A stretch of DNA of 64,000 nucleotides from Zarea fungicola (GCA_900169235.1 FWCC01000304.1:31556-95555), one strand, 5' to 3'; counted from the first letter of the stretch, positions 36,933-50,147 are shown. Notes: a model not told the origin generated them from the sequence alone. Translations and numbers: made by a program.

Positions 36933-37095
36933 TTAAGCGGGGGTCTACAAACTAAGAGAGGGGACAATCCATAACGAAGCTGATGATCTTGTTTCAAAAT
37001 TTTATTTCTTTATTAACCATTACATGAACTGATATAAAACTTGAAAATCGTGCTGTACTTTGTAGATTTCATTGGCTCTGTTACCAGCGGTGAGC

Positions 37096-37561
37096 TTAGG
37101 CGCGTTTACGCCGAGCGGCGAGGAAATCGTCAACGCCGCGCTTCTTTTCTGCTGTACCGAATGCTGTGTAGTACAAATCACGCTCAAAGACATCGTCTCG
37201 GCAAAGGGCATCCGCTGTTACGGCGTTAGCAATAAATTCTTTTTTTTTCCCGGTGAGTGAAGGGGGGGGAAGGGCACAAGGTGCAAGGGAACTGTAATGT
37301 GACGACAAACATCACAGACATTCATACCTCTGCATATAGCTTTCTTGGCAAACCCGATACTTTGCTGGTTCTCCGCTGTGAATGTGCGGGCAATATCCAA
37401 GCAAGTTTGGATGAGAGCTTCTGGGCTGACGACGTCGCAGACAAGCCCTGCGTCCTTGGCTTCGCTCGAGGTCATGGGGTGCGCGAGCAAGATGCACTTC
37501 ATTGCCTAGAACCGGATACGTCAATATTGTTCAATGCAGGAAAGTCTCGGGCCAAGAAACA

Positions 37562-37592
<31 letters not shown>

Positions 37593-38302
37593 AAAACATA
37601 CCCTGTATTTACCCACCGCAGCTGTCAGCCTTTGTGTACCCCCAGCGCCAGGGATAAGGCCAATCTTTGTCTCGGGGAGTACAAAGTACGCAGAGTCAGA
37701 TGATATGATAAAATCACTCTATATAGACGTTGGGCCAAGACGGTTAGCCAAGAGTAAACACGAAAAAGACGGTACGGTACGGAAACCGCCGACATACCAT
37801 CAAAGCTAGTTCAAATCCACCACCAAGCTGTTTTTCCCAGTCAGTGACAACGAAGACAATACGTCTGTTGGCATTTCAAGCTGGTGACTTACGGCAGGAC
37901 CGTTGACGGCAGCGATAATAGGCTTCGTGACGGATAAGAAACCATTGCAGAGATCTTCTAGGTATCTACAGGCTCGTGCGCCTGCCTCGTCGAGTGGTGC
38001 AATGTCGTTAAGATCCGCCCCGGCTATCGACACATGGGTCAGTTTGCGGGACATGGCGGGGCCTAAACCCACGGCAATGTTGAAGAAAGATGATGCCTAC
38101 CACAAAAGAAGGGGCCATTTCCGGTTAGGATAATGGAGAAAACTTCTGGGTCTGAGGAGGCGGCCGAGAGCTCAGAGAGCAGGCTCCGGATTAGAGGCTC
38201 TGACAGTGCGTTTCGTTTATCAGGCCGGTTCAGACTGATGAGTCGAACGCCGTTCGCCGGTGTTGACGTAATTACAAGGCTAGATGTAGATTGAAAAGTC
38301 AT
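37096..38302 (-). CDS. Enoyl-CoA hydratase/isomerase family protein
   Basis: Crotonase-fold enzyme of 258 residues. Six exons on the minus strand: 38302-38101, 38023-37893, 37827-37798 (only 30 nt), 37718-37602, 37505-37328 and 37214-37096. All junctions keep the frame. The oxyanion-hole sequences AGAD and [13 protein letters not shown] are present. Both glutamates typical of hydratases are there: the Glu in GFELALM and the one in [19 protein letters not shown]. This favours 2-enoyl-CoA hydration in fatty or branched-chain acid breakdown. No mitochondrial presequence or C-terminal SKL is obvious (it ends RRKRA), so location is open. Confidence 0.88.
37562..37592. repeat. (AAAT)n microsatellite in intron
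   Basis: About seven tandem tetranucleotide units in the fourth intron of the enoyl-CoA hydratase gene. Confidence 0.85.
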
Positions 38303-40092
38303 GATTTTTTGTAGATGATGGGTATTTTATTGGAAAAAATAAACACAACAACGTCAACTGCCGAGAAACTGATGCTCGAGACAAGTGAAAAGATTGTCGG
38401 TGTGAAGAGAAAGGAGGAGAAAGATGCCAAAAGGGCGGAACTCGTTTGAATATACAACAGTTGCAGCGGATCGACAGAGTACCCATTGGCAGGGATGAGG
38501 AAATAGATCAAGTCAAATAAATAAATAAAGAATCTGCGCAACAACACCCGCGATACCAGAAGCATGTACCGGTACTTGCTAGATTTCAGCAGCAAGGGCT
38601 GGGTTACACTTGCGCACATGAAGCATCTCGTAAACAAATGCCGCAAGCTGTCGAGTGAGAAGGGAAAAAAAAGGTGCCATTCCATCGCCCCGGAATGTGA
38701 CAGGGAGAAAGTTGAATGAGGTGTTCATCAGGATAAAAACGCACAGACACGGCGCTATTCGATGCAAAGTATGTGATATACCCTTGTAGGGCGCAGTGTG
38801 ACTGTGATGAAGACGGGTTGCCCATGTACGACCCGAAGAAGAATTCCCGAAACAACGAACGAGACGCAGAATAAACAACTTGTTGGGGAAATCCGAGAGA
38901 AAAAAACCCACAACACTGAATCATCATCCCACATGGGAGGTGTGTCGATCCTGTGGCTTTTTTTATTTTGGCTAGTTCCATATCCAGACCCATGGCCTCG
39001 GTACCCTTGCTAGTTTAATGGGCCAAAGAGAACCACACCTGTCAGAAACATGTTGATAATAGTATATGAATGCACACTACACCCTTCAGCTGCCGTGGTG
39101 TGAGGTTGGGGGCGAAGGGTGGCCTATCCATTCCACACCATCCCGTCTGCGCGCCTCGGCAAGTGAACCTGTGGGGTAGAGAGCGCACACTACATCTAGC
39201 ATCCTCCTTCCCGCGTGGGAATCAAAATTAAAGAATGGTTCTGGAACGTCACCAAAACGGTCTTACATGTTTTTGGTCGAGAGAAGAGAGAAGAGGGTGG
39301 GTGGGGGAAGCACGGCTGTGTGGGGGATACTGTCCGCAAGGGTAATGGGCAGTCAGTTATGTGAACAAAGTTGCCTGCCAGCTGGAAGACCAATCAAATA
39401 TTCCTGTAACTTTTTCTTCTGGCAAGGTCTAAGACAATTGTGCATGGGGTGGCGTTCAGAGACATGACGAACTGACCCAGACCCAGTCGCGTGGGTGTGT
39501 CAACTCAGACCGTTTAGAAAGCGGAGCTAAGGATTTATAGGAAAACACCCCTCCGCTGTACCGGGGTACTGGGAAGACTGGAATTCACTAATATGACATG
39601 TACAATGCTACATACAATGCATTGTGATTTGCTCTCTTTTGTACCGAGCAAAAAGGTTCAGGGTTGTTATCTCTGTGAAGCTCAACCAACACCCCCATGT
39701 CAAAGGGACTTGGCAACTGTGGCGACCAAGTTGGTCGCTCGGTGAGAGAGCATGCCGAGTAGAAATTGATACTGGCTCGAATAGGAAAGCGTGATTAAGA
39801 ACAAAAGCTCAATTGGGTGGGATCATTGCCGATTAGGGTACATTGAGAATTGAGTTGTTGCTGTAGAGATACATGGGTCTCGTCGTCCAATATACAGATG
39901 ATGTTGAGTAACGGTTTCGTGCAACCTTGGGAAATAGCCGAGTGTGGAGTTCCTATATATTGCCTAAGCGGCCCTCATAATGATTGACAGTATTTGGAAT
40001 TACATCAAAGCATCAATTTCCCCTTCATTTCTTGCTTTATTCCAATGCACTTTTAAAGAAAAGCCTCTCTTGCTGATCCAGAGAGCCCCATC
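38303..40092. other. Divergent intergenic region, no gene recognised
   Basis: A 1.8 kb spacer between the hydratase and adenylation-flavoprotein starts. ORFs at 38604-38993 and 38579-38911 overlap in different frames and show no motif. Nothing else is supported. Confidence 0.45.
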
Positions 40093-43000
40093 ATGACACT
40101 CAATATGTACACTTCTGCCAACGGCGGCAAAAAGAGCCGAGATACCTCGGACTTTGGCATTGGTCAAGTAACGCAGCCCCCGTTCAACACAACCACAGCT
40201 GCATTTGCCCACTATGCCCTGTCACACCCTTCTGAGATCGCAGTCTGCGACCTCTCCGAGGGTGGTGCGCCCCGGCAGCTGACCTATGGTGAGCTCGCCG
40301 TGCAGGCACAGGCCGTGGCCGGCCATCTACGCAGCATTGGCGTGCAGCCTGACCAGAGGATACCTTTGGTTGTCAAGCGCAGCTGCGAGATGATTGTGGG
40401 AATCTTTGCCATTCTTCTTTGTGGTGCCCAATACGTGCCGCTTGATGGAGGGGTGGTGCCAGAGTCGACGCTCCGCCATGCTCTAGACCAAAGCGGCAGC
40501 AACATCTTGGTGTGCACCTCCACAACAGAAAGCAGGATCCAAAATCTGTTCCCAGGGGCTGTTGCTGTCAACGTTGAGCAGCATGTGGGCAATGATGCTA
40601 TCCAGGCATCTGGCAGTCACTGGATCGACTTGGCGACGCCCAGCAGTGGATGCTATGTTATTTACACATCTGGTCAGTATATGATTTACACTGTATGAAG
40701 CTAGTTTATTCTGACGCATCATTATAGGAACTACCGGAAAGCCGAAAGGCGTCGACGTCACACACAACAATGTAGCTAACCTCATCTGCCAATACCCGGG
40801 AAACCTGGGTGTAAGTCCGGGTACACGAGTCGGCCAAGTGCTCAACATTAGCTTCGATATGGGTAAGCAACACTACGAATACAAAAAACAAGTCTAAAAG
40901 AGACCCATATTAACAAATAATAGCCGCCTGGGAGATATTTGCCTGCCTGTGCAATGGTGGCACTCTTGTCATACGAGGGTCTAAATGGGAACCAACAATG
41001 ACTCAGGTAGGGACACACCCCGATCGACCAACTACGTGAGACAGATTGTCTAACAAGCTCATCCAGATCGATGTTTTGATCTGTACACCCAGCATTCTAT
41101 CGAAATATCACCCCGCAAAGTACCGCAATATTAAAGTTGCCGCCACAGCTGGTGAGCCAACAACGCAGGCGTTGGCCGACCTCTGGGCGACTGAGGCAGT
41201 ATACTGGAACTGCTGCGGTCCAACAGAGACCACCATTGTCAACACCATGTCCAGACATGTTGCAGGACAGCCAATAAACATTGGTAAACCGACTCCTAAT
41301 AACACTGTTTACATTCTCGATGAAGAGATGCGGCCAGTTGGACTTGGTGAGACTGGTGTTATGTGGGCAGGCGGTGATGGTGTGTCTCGTGGCTATGTTG
41401 GACTCGAGCAAAGGACCAAAGAGTCTTATATTCCAGATCCATTCGCAAATGACGGGTAAGTAAAGAAGAAACTCAAAATAGGAGCTTCTAGGGCTAATGC
41501 TAAGTTTTAGCTCAAAAATGTACCGTACTGGCGATCTCGGCCAGTGGGATGTTTCTGGAAATATTCGTATTCTCGGACGCTGCGACGACCAGATTAAGAT
41601 CAAGGTACGTGATTCTCGCAGTGGAAGAAAACACACGACGTACAAGTTTCTAATTTGGAAATAGGGCTTTCGCGTTGAGCTTGATGGTGTCTCATCCTCA
41701 CTCTTGTCGGCACCTGGTGTCTCGCAAGCTGTCGCTCTCTATTTAGATGGCGAGATTCATGGATTCGTTTCGCCCACTGGCCAGGATGAGTCGCATATTC
41801 TGGCCTGCGTTGGAAAGCTGCAACCGTACTATGCTGTGCCCTCTGCCATTCATCAATTGCACTCCTTCCCCGTCACCGCGAACGGAAAGACAGACAAGAA
41901 GGCTCTCAAGAGCATGTACGAAGAGGAAAAGATTTGGGATATCAAGACACCGCCTCTAGAAAAGGCAATGAGCACCTGTCCCACGGTGGTGGCCGAAACC
42001 CGCTCCATCATGTCTGACTCAACGGCATACTCAGAGAAAGCCACCCTGGAGACTGACATGCCGGACAAGAAACTTGCGAAACCACTACGCGGACTTGCCT
42101 ACCGCATTTTGATCATCTATCGTACACTCTTTACTTTTGTTGCTCTCCTCAACGTTGGCATTTTGGCTTTGCTGTTTGCCCTTCATGCAGATTTGCAGTT
42201 TCTCAAGCTAGTGGCGGCGGCAAACCTTGCACTGGCTGTCCTGATTCGCCAAGACGCCGTCATTAACATTTTATATACAGTCTTTTGCTCCGTACCAAAG
42301 TCTGCACCTCTCTGGATCAGGCGCAAAAGTGCAAAGATTTATCACCTCGGCGGCGTGCATTCCGCTGCAGGTGTCTTCTCCACACTCTGGCTGCTCAGCA
42401 GCAGCGTTACTTCCACAATGTCATATATACAGGACGACAAGGCCAGAACGGATTCACTCGCATCGATTGTTGTATCGTGGCTGATTTGCGCCTTGTGCTG
42501 CACCATGATTGGCTTTGCCTACCCTAGCTTCCGCAAGCGTTACCATAACACCTTTGAGCAGTCACATCGATTCATGGGGTGGACTGTGCTCTTGCTTTTC
42601 TGGGTCAAGACGATACTGGGGGCCAAGGACACTGCGACAACCGACCATGATATTGGCAAGATACTGATCAAGACACCCGCATTCTGGCTGCTGCTCGTTT
42701 CCACCTGCAGCGTTGCATCCTCGTGGCTGTTCCTCCGCAAGGTGGCGGTTGAGACTGTGCCTCTATCGGATCACGCCGCTGTTCTCTCGTTCAACTACAC
42801 CGTTCCTGTCAACGGGAGCTTCACTCGCCTTTCTCTCCGGCCTCTCCTCGAGTGGCATTCCTTTGCCACGATTCCCCAGCCCGAGCCCAACGACCTCGCA
42901 GCAGAAAAGGGATACTCGCTGGTCGTGTCCAATGCCGGCGACTGGACAAAGTCTCTTATCCAAAACCCGCCGCGGTCGATTTGGGTGCGCGGCCTGCCTA

Positions 43001-43374
43001 CGTGCGGCGTCATGCGCATCGCCACGCTCTTCAACAACGTCGTCGTCATTGGCACGGGCTCTGGCATCGGGCCTCTTCTCGGTCATATCCAGCGGCCATC
43101 GTGCAAGACGCAGCTCATCTGGTCTACTAAGAATCCGGAAAAGACGTTTGGCAAAACGCTCTTGAACACCATCTACAAGACGATTCCCGACGCCGTCATC
43201 CACGATACCGCTGTAAAAGGCCGACCGGACCTCACAAAAATGGGGTACAATTTGGCAAAATCATCAGGTGCCGAGGCGGTAATTATTATTGCAAATGAAA
43301 AAATCACCAAAAAAGTTGTCTATGGGCTAGAAACAAGAGGAGTTCCGGCCTATGGCGCTATTTGGGACAGCTAG
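40093..43374 (+). CDS. Adenylation domain fused to membrane flavoprotein (TmpA/TmpB-like)
   Basis: Six exons: 40093-40672, 40728-40862, 40924-41006, 41067-41455, 41511-41604 and 41665-43374, giving 996 residues. Residues ~30-510 form an NRPS-type adenylation domain: TSGTTGKPKG, SFDMAAWE with Asp237 at the amino-acid-anchoring position, NCCGPTETT, YRTGDLG, GRCDDQIKIKGFRVELD, and Lys502 in ANGKTDKKAL. No carrier-domain GGxSL follows. About six hydrophobic segments (residues ~573-795) come next. A ferric-reductase-like region then has a flavin motif WHSFAT (His825) and a NAD(P) motif GTGSGIG (890-896). From memory, this layout matches the Aspergillus TmpA/TmpB membrane flavoproteins linked to conidiation signalling. 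The substrate is unknown. It heads a three-gene same-strand group. Confidence 0.87.
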
Positions 43375-44627
43375 ACGCTATCCTACGCCACTCTCTTTTC
43401 TCTCCTTTACCTGTCTCTTCCCTTCTCTGTGCTTTCTTCTCTCCAAATTTTATTTATTGTTTCTCAGTTCAATATTCTATACCGATCGTCTTTAACCTCT
43501 TTTGTTTTCCTATACCCGGCCATAGTCAGATTGAGCTATACATTTCCTTAACTATAATGCAAACACACGACTAAGAAACTCTGCCGCAAACGTCACTTAG
43601 TCTATGCAAAGTGTCCAAGTAATGGCTAAAGAAAAACGCGGGAGCCAGACAAATTCGACATAATGGTTTATTAACAGAACGACTTCTCCTTTCAAACTGT
43701 ACTTTTCTACTTCATATCAGCTACGTAATTTGAGCAGGTCGTTTTAATGAAGCCGCTGTTTGTGAATGTGACGCGCTGCTACTTATCAGGGGCGAAGCCT
43801 AGAGTTGGTTCCATACTCAAGAGCATAGCATTAGTCCACTTATACTGGCTGTGCCTGCCCGCGTGATTAATAAAATAGCGGCGGTCTTTGTTTCTAGGCC
43901 TGTAATTGGGTTGCCAAGAGCTTCGCCAAGCCGCAGTGCTTTAGACCCGTTAATCCATAGCGGTGCAGTGGTAACTACTGACAAGTGTTGGTTTAAGAGA
44001 TGGTGAGGTACTCGATAAATGCAGATCTACGTCACAAGCACCTGTTGCAATATACTTTTCTTTCAATTAGATTCACATTAGTTCAATATACCCATATCTC
44101 AAGTTTTGAACTAAAAAATCCGTACATTCAGCCTTTCAGACTGCGGGTACTGATGGCTTCTGACTCAACGCCGCAGCGGGTCGTGATAGTATGTTGCGGG
44201 CTTCACACCGGAACTTTCGAGACCCCGCTTAATCTGCTACCCAAATGCCCGTTTATTTATTAATTTTACGTTTCTTGCTTTTTGCGGGTTAAACCAAGCC
44301 TTCAGCTCCGGACGGCCCAATATTCCCAGGTGCTGACTCTGAAAGGCGCACTTGACTCGAGGCTGAACATTTTCTATAACCCGAAATCGGATACCCACAA
44401 GAGAACTGGCCAATAAGCCTCTCGTGACTCACCCATAACGGGAATATACCGAAACGATGCGAAGCGGGCTATTTTCTTATAATAGTCCCAAGCCCAGCGC
44501 GCTGGGCTTTGAAGGGGCGCGAAATAGATCGCCAATCTAGAGCCATAGATTTGGACCCGCCTCTCCTCTACATTTTAAGCATCTTGGATTACTTACATAT
44601 CTCATCTCACTCTACTATCGCGGCAAC
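43375..44627. other. Intergenic region within putative cluster
   Basis: A pyrimidine-rich 3' UTR lies directly after the flavoprotein stop. The remainder has only short ORFs and no RNA gene or regulator is recognised. The last ~100 bases are the probable promoter of the class V PLP gene. Confidence 0.45.
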
Positions 44628-46061
44628 ATGACTTCTACAAATCAGACAGAACTTCCCTCCCGAGGAAAATATGTCGAGTTTGGTGGAGAAATGAAATCGC
44701 AATTTCCCCAGAGCAAAGATTGGGTAAACTTGAACCATGGTGCGCCCTACTCGGAAGCAATGCCAATCTATGATTGTCTGCGCTAATATTTTGTGTGGTG
44801 ATTAGGTTCCTTTGGCACAGTGCCCTGTGTTATCAGAGACAAAAGTCAGGCCTATAGAGAATCGGCTGAAGCAATGCCAGACAAATTTATCCGCTATGAC
44901 ATGCCCATTCTTCTGGACGAGTCACGCGAGGCCGTCGCCAAAATTGTCAACGCACCCACTGAGACGGTGGTCTTCGTTGGCAATGCTACAGAAGGCGTCA
45001 ACACCGTCTTTCGCAACTTAAAATGGAACGAAGACGGAAAGGACGTCATTGTCTTCTTCTCAACTATTTACCCAGCATGTGCGAAAATCGCAGATTTCAA
45101 CGTGGACTATTTCGGCCCGAACCGTGTCGGCATCAAGGAGATTCCGCTGACGTATCCGCTGGAGGATGAGGAGATTATCCAGTTCTTCCGCGATGCGGTG
45201 GCTGACATCGAAAAGGAGGGCAAGAGAGCGCGCGTGTGCACCATTGACGTCTGCTCATCACTTCCCGGTGTCGTATTCCCCTGGGAGGGAATGGTCAAGG
45301 TCTGCAAGGAACTCGGCGTCCTGAGCCTCGTCGATGGCGCTCAGGGTATTGGCATGGTCAAACTGGATTTGACGGCCGCCGACCCCGATTTCTTCACGTC
45401 CAACTGCCACAAGTGGCTACACGTGCCCCGTGGTTGTGCCATGTTCTACTGCCCGCTGCGCAATCAGCCAATGATGGCGACGACGCTCGCCACCAGCCAT
45501 GGATACATGCCCAAGACTGTGGCACGCCACAGCCCACTCCCGCCCAGCGCCAAGAGCGTCTTTGTCAACAACTTTGAGTTTACGGGTACACGGGATAGGT
45601 CGAATGACCTGGCGACCAAGGACGCCATTGCCTGGCGTAGAGATGTGTGTGGCGGCGAGGATCGCATCCTCGCCTACCTCTGGGATCTGAATAAGAAGGG
45701 CACCAAACTCGTCGCCGAGCAACTGGGAACCGAGGTTCTGGAGAACAAAAAGGGAACCCTCACCAACTGCGCCCTGGGAAATGTAGCGCTGCCGATTTGG
45801 ATTGGAGAAAAGGACGCCGCCGCACAAGCAGACGATGTTGTCGTGCCGACCATGGAAGAAGCAACCAGAACAGCGCAGTGGATGGTGAAGACGATGCAGA
45901 GCGAGTACAACACTTTTATCCCCGTGTTCAAGATTTCAAACAGGCTTTGGGTTAGAATTAGCGCCTCTCTTTACCTGGATCTGAAGGATTATGAGTACGG
46001 CGCCAAGGTGCTGAAAGAACTGGTTGCTCGCGTCGCCAAGGGTGACCACAAGAGTCAATAA
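44628..46061 (+). CDS. PLP-dependent class V enzyme (isopenicillin-N-epimerase/LolT type)
   Basis: Exons 44628-44739 and 44806-46061 encode 455 residues. The N-terminal LNHGSFGTVP, split by the intron, is a hallmark of this subfamily. VGNATEGVN and LVDGAQGIG are cofactor-site sequences, and SNCHKW contains the PLP lysine (Lys240). The family includes epimerases, desulfurases and lyases such as LolT of loline biosynthesis. The exact reaction cannot be deduced. Its position between an adenylating enzyme and a transporter on the same strand suggests amino-acid-derived small-molecule chemistry. No signal peptide is seen. Confidence 0.9.
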
Positions 46062-46562
46062 AAAAAAAATTTCTAACTAGGTTTACAATTAGACGACTGA
46101 GTTTGGAAATTGTGTTTTAGCACTGTCGAGAGAGCTTGAGAGACTCAATGGCACGCAAGACATGTTTGCTGCCAGATTGTGCACAGTTAACGGCTCCTCG
46201 TATCAGAAATCAGGAAATAATAAGCCTGTGCTAATAATAAAAGTGACAAGTACAATGACATCGCTGGCGCTCGGCGCTTCGGCGAACTGTTCAGATCTTG
46301 CAAGGTTGCCAGGCTAGTCAGGAGTTGGATTGGGCAATTAGTGGTCATACGTGGAGACGTGCGTAATGGTGTAATTTGAAAATGTTCACGCACTGTCACT
46401 GCCTTCGTTAGTGGCTTCTCGGAGCTCCGACCTTTGTCAAAAGTAGATAAAGGACCTTGTGCTGCTTGGGTAAGGTTGGCATGGACTAGACTTTCGGTTA
46501 ATTGAGATTCTTCAAAACGATCTATCTGCGAAGCCTCAACATTGCAACTTTCCTACTTTGCA
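46062..46562. other. Intergenic region
   Basis: A 0.5 kb spacer between the class V PLP gene and the MFS transporter gene. No feature is supported apart from probable 3' UTR and promoter. Confidence 0.45.
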
Positions 46563-48068
46563 ATGGAGGGCGAGACAGAATTGCGGGCGCCGCTGTACCA
46601 CCGCGTACTGGCTGAGCTTGGCCTGGTGACGCTGGCGAGGTCATCCTGGGACGTCAAACTGCTTTGCATGCAGCGTTTTACTCGACTTTTTGCCTATGGC
46701 GTCACGACGCTCATCCTCGTCGCCTTTCTACAAGAACTGGGCCACTCGCGCACCCGAATTGGTCTCTTCATGACGCTCACGCTAGTTGGCGACGTCGCCA
46801 TTAGCTTCTTCCTCACGCTCTTCGCCGACAAGATAGGACGCAAAGCCATTCTCTCTCTGGGTGCGCTGCTAATGACTGGCAGCGGCGTAGTTTTTGCACT
46901 CTTCTCTAATTACTGGATCCTGCTGCTTGCCGCCATCCTCGGCGTCATCAGTCCTGCCGGCAACGAGATTGGGCCATTCCGCGCCGTGGAGGAGAGCATC
47001 GTCGCCCACCTTACAGCAAAGGAACACCGGGCCGAGATTTACGCATGGTACACCCTGTGTGGCCCTGCTGGCTCGGCCTTTGGCATGATGGCAAGCGGCT
47101 GGGCCATTGAGGCAGCGCGCAACGAGCTCCACTGGTCCCTGCTTAATGCCTACCGTGCCGCGTTTATTGCCTATGCTGCCTTTGGAGTTGTAAAGCTGCT
47201 CTTCACTGTTACGCTCTCGCGAGCAGTAGAGCTCGAAGTGGCACCACCTGCGCCGACGGCGGATGGGGTGGACGAGCGTGCGCCGTTGCTGAACAACGGA
47301 AACGGAGCCGTCGCCGAACCGCCGACCAAAACAAAGGGCCGCCTGGTTGCGATGCTGCCGCACATCAGTCCTGAGAGTAAGAAGATCACAGCGATACTTT
47401 GCTTGCTGTTTGCTCTTGATTCTCTAGGCTCCGGCTTGGCCTCTCTGTAAGTGTCTGCGTCCAATAGCAGCTGTCCGTCAAAGTTCTGCAGTACTAATCT
47501 CGTGCTGTGATAGGTCCTGGGTGACTTTTTACTTTAGAAGCCAATTTGGTATTGAGGAGGGTAAACTGGGATCCCTCTTCTTTACCACAAGCATCATCTC
47601 TGCCTTGAGCGTACTCGTAGCATCGTCCATTGCGAAACGCCTAGGAAATGTTAAGGTTCGTTGCATTGACACGTAGAATCTCATTTGCATGAGGCTGACA
47701 GATTCATCCAGACCATGGTATTCACGCATCTGCCGTCATCTGTTTTCCTCGCCCTGATCCCCGTCCCATCCAACCCCAAGTTCGCCATCATGTTCCTAGT
47801 ACTGCGAGCATCCCTCCAAAGCATGGACACTGCGCCGAGAACTGCTTTTACCGCCACTATTTTGCAGCCCGCGGAGCGAACGTCTGTCATGGGCGCGGTG
47901 AATGTTGTTAAAACGACTGCGCAGAGCATTGGCCCTCTGATTACCGGTGTGCTGGCCAGCAACAAGTACTTTTGGCTGACCTTTGTGCTTGCTGGTTCCC
48001 TAAAGGCTACTTATGATTTGTTGTTATTAGCTGTCTTCAAAAACTACGGAAGGCATCGGACCGGGTAG
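46563..48068 (+). CDS. MFS transporter
   Basis: A membrane transporter of the major facilitator superfamily. Exons 46563-47446, 47514-47655 and 47712-48068 give 460 residues. About 11-12 hydrophobic segments are visible. The loop ADKIGRKA after the second or third segment matches the MFS signature, and a charged central loop (residues ~225-265, ERAPLLNNGNG) divides the halves. I use ATG 46563; the frame is open upstream only with non-ATG starts. A nearer CAG acceptor at 47701 would shift the frame, so 47711 is preferred. Its place next to two metabolic enzymes suggests export or import of their product or precursor, but the substrate is unknown. Confidence 0.85.
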
Positions 48069-50147
48069 TGCAGATATCGCCTCCCCTGGGACAGTGATAT
48101 TTGATACAAGCTGTCCGAAATAGACATTATAAATGCTATGGAGCAAAAAAAGTTTGATACGGAACACAGCATTGGCAAATGTATAGACGATGAACAATGG
48201 CATATGCTTACATCCGGCTGAGAGGTGGTCGAACTGCCCGTAGATTGTCTGTGATTGATTCCAAACTATCTGCATCTCCATGACGATATTACAATAGTGC
48301 TGACCGAAATATAATATTAACGCAGATAGTTGTTCATGTTCTCCCTCAAGAAGGACTTTGGCCATACTGAGTAGTTCCTCCGTGTTTGAAGCTACTATGA
48401 AACAGCGGGGTCTTTCAGTCCGTTTCAGCGCCAAGCCTAGCAGCAAGGATTTGGCATCGCCAAGTGAGTCGGGATCGCCTGCCAAGCCAGATGCTTTCTT
48501 CCATGAGTGTAACAAAGAAAGTGGGATGGCATGTATAGCAGTGAATGCAGGTATAGTCTAGGCAAACCGCAATGAGCTTTGACTAATTGCGATTCTGTAT
48601 CAATCCAATGGTTGTTCAAGAAATACTGAAAAGATACAATGAATGTACTTCTTTCCAGGGGCTAAGACACGGAGCAGTACCAGTGGAACCTTGTACGGAG
48701 TAATGTCCGAAAGAACATAACAACAACAGTATGCTTATTACAGCCAGATTTCATACTAATTATAATTATTGAAGATGATCTTCTATATATTGAAATATAA
48801 CCTTGACCAGGAGTGATAATTTACATGAAATGCAAATTCAAGGGCTGAACAACTAACCAAGTCAGTTAACTTCAAGGGCAATCTGTACGAGATTGGGGGC
48901 GCTAGGGACGATAGTTTGAGTTTATCCAGCCACATCATCCACTAAATATGCTCTTCATCTGCCTGATGGATGCTGTACTTCTTCAGCATAATCCCGAGAA
49001 CAGCGTCGAGAGTTCGTGATTCGTGTTTGAATCTTTTGACCGGTTAATTCTGAGACATTGATTGAGAAGTCACTTTCTCTACTACATCGTGTTGGTAATT
49101 AAATATCCTTCATAACTTTTATCATCTGGGTTCTGCATAAATCTAGCAGATCTCCTTTTGGCTCGAAATGTTCGAAACAGATCCAACCATTTACTGGGTA
49201 ACTTGGTCAACATGAAACGCCACTGGTTTCGATACAGCGGGCCGTTGACAGGCTGGCAGCGACGTTGCTTTGCTAGAACATCTGAGACCGCCATCAATTT
49301 TCTCCCTCCCCACACGTTTCTCTGCCAATCCTTCTAGCTCTGGTAGCCAGAAAAGTCTGGTGGACTGATTGACTGGTTATTGCTGGGAGCCAAGTTGCCT
49401 CTCGAAATGCTAGGAGCATCCCGCCAATTCTTGTGAAATTTAACAAAAATATATAGGATTGAATACGTTGTAGAAAAACTATCAATTGCATTGCAAATAA
49501 ACAAATGAACTGCTTCAATAGCCCCGGAAAACCTCCAGTTAAGCCGGCACAGGCGGCATTGAGAAACATAACAAGCCTCCAAATCTCATGAATCTCATGC
49601 TGCCCCCGCCACAGCGCGAAACCGGACGGAATATTCCCAACCAACCAATAGACGCCAGTCTCTTCGGCGTCGTTACGATCCTTGCACCATGTGGGTAGCC
49701 TCCTGTTAATATTCGTATTGCTTTTGTAGAGCATCTCTTATGCAAACAGCCCCCCTAAACTAGGCTTACGACATCCCCTGTTAATAGTACAGCTGCAGTA
49801 TGGGCTCGGACATTGTTGGCGAACGGACGGGACCGACAATTGCCGATCCATGAGGCTCTACGATCCGCAGCCACCATGTATATACTCCTTTGCTTGGCAC
49901 TTATTTCCAGTCTTCTGTGATCTGCTTCTTCTTCATTATACTCTGAGAGTGTGTTCTTCGTTTTTTTTTGTTTCTTTTTGTGTTGGTTCTTGTCACATAT
50001 TTCTTCACCATCCTTCTATCGTTATTAACTTCCTGTTGTTCATTCTTTACATAAATTTCCTTCGTCACCCGGTGTGATTATTATTGTTATTATTCTTCCT
50101 TTTTCTTTCTTTTAGAATCTCCAAGTCTTTGAGCATTGCCAGGCGCT
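48069..50147. other. AT-rich intergenic region with uncertain minus-strand ORFs
   Basis: A 2.1 kb region. The minus strand has a 162-codon ORF (48027-48515) overlapping the MFS 3' end. It can be extended to a TAG acceptor near 48556, and reads like protein (LKRTERPRCFIVAS, MQIVWNQSQTIYGQFDHL). I could not find a start, convincing upstream exons or a known domain. Another minus-strand ORF at 49294-49734 is similarly unexplained. A decayed or unrecognised gene is possible. Confidence 0.3.

Noticed and set aside
38579..38993. Two overlapping minus-strand ORFs upstream of the hydratase gene
   Set aside because: They use different frames over the same bases, have no domain features and lie in a probable promoter/leader region.
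49294..49734. 146-codon minus-strand ORF
   Set aside because: No motif or convincing exon partners. Kept only as a remark in the intergenic entry.
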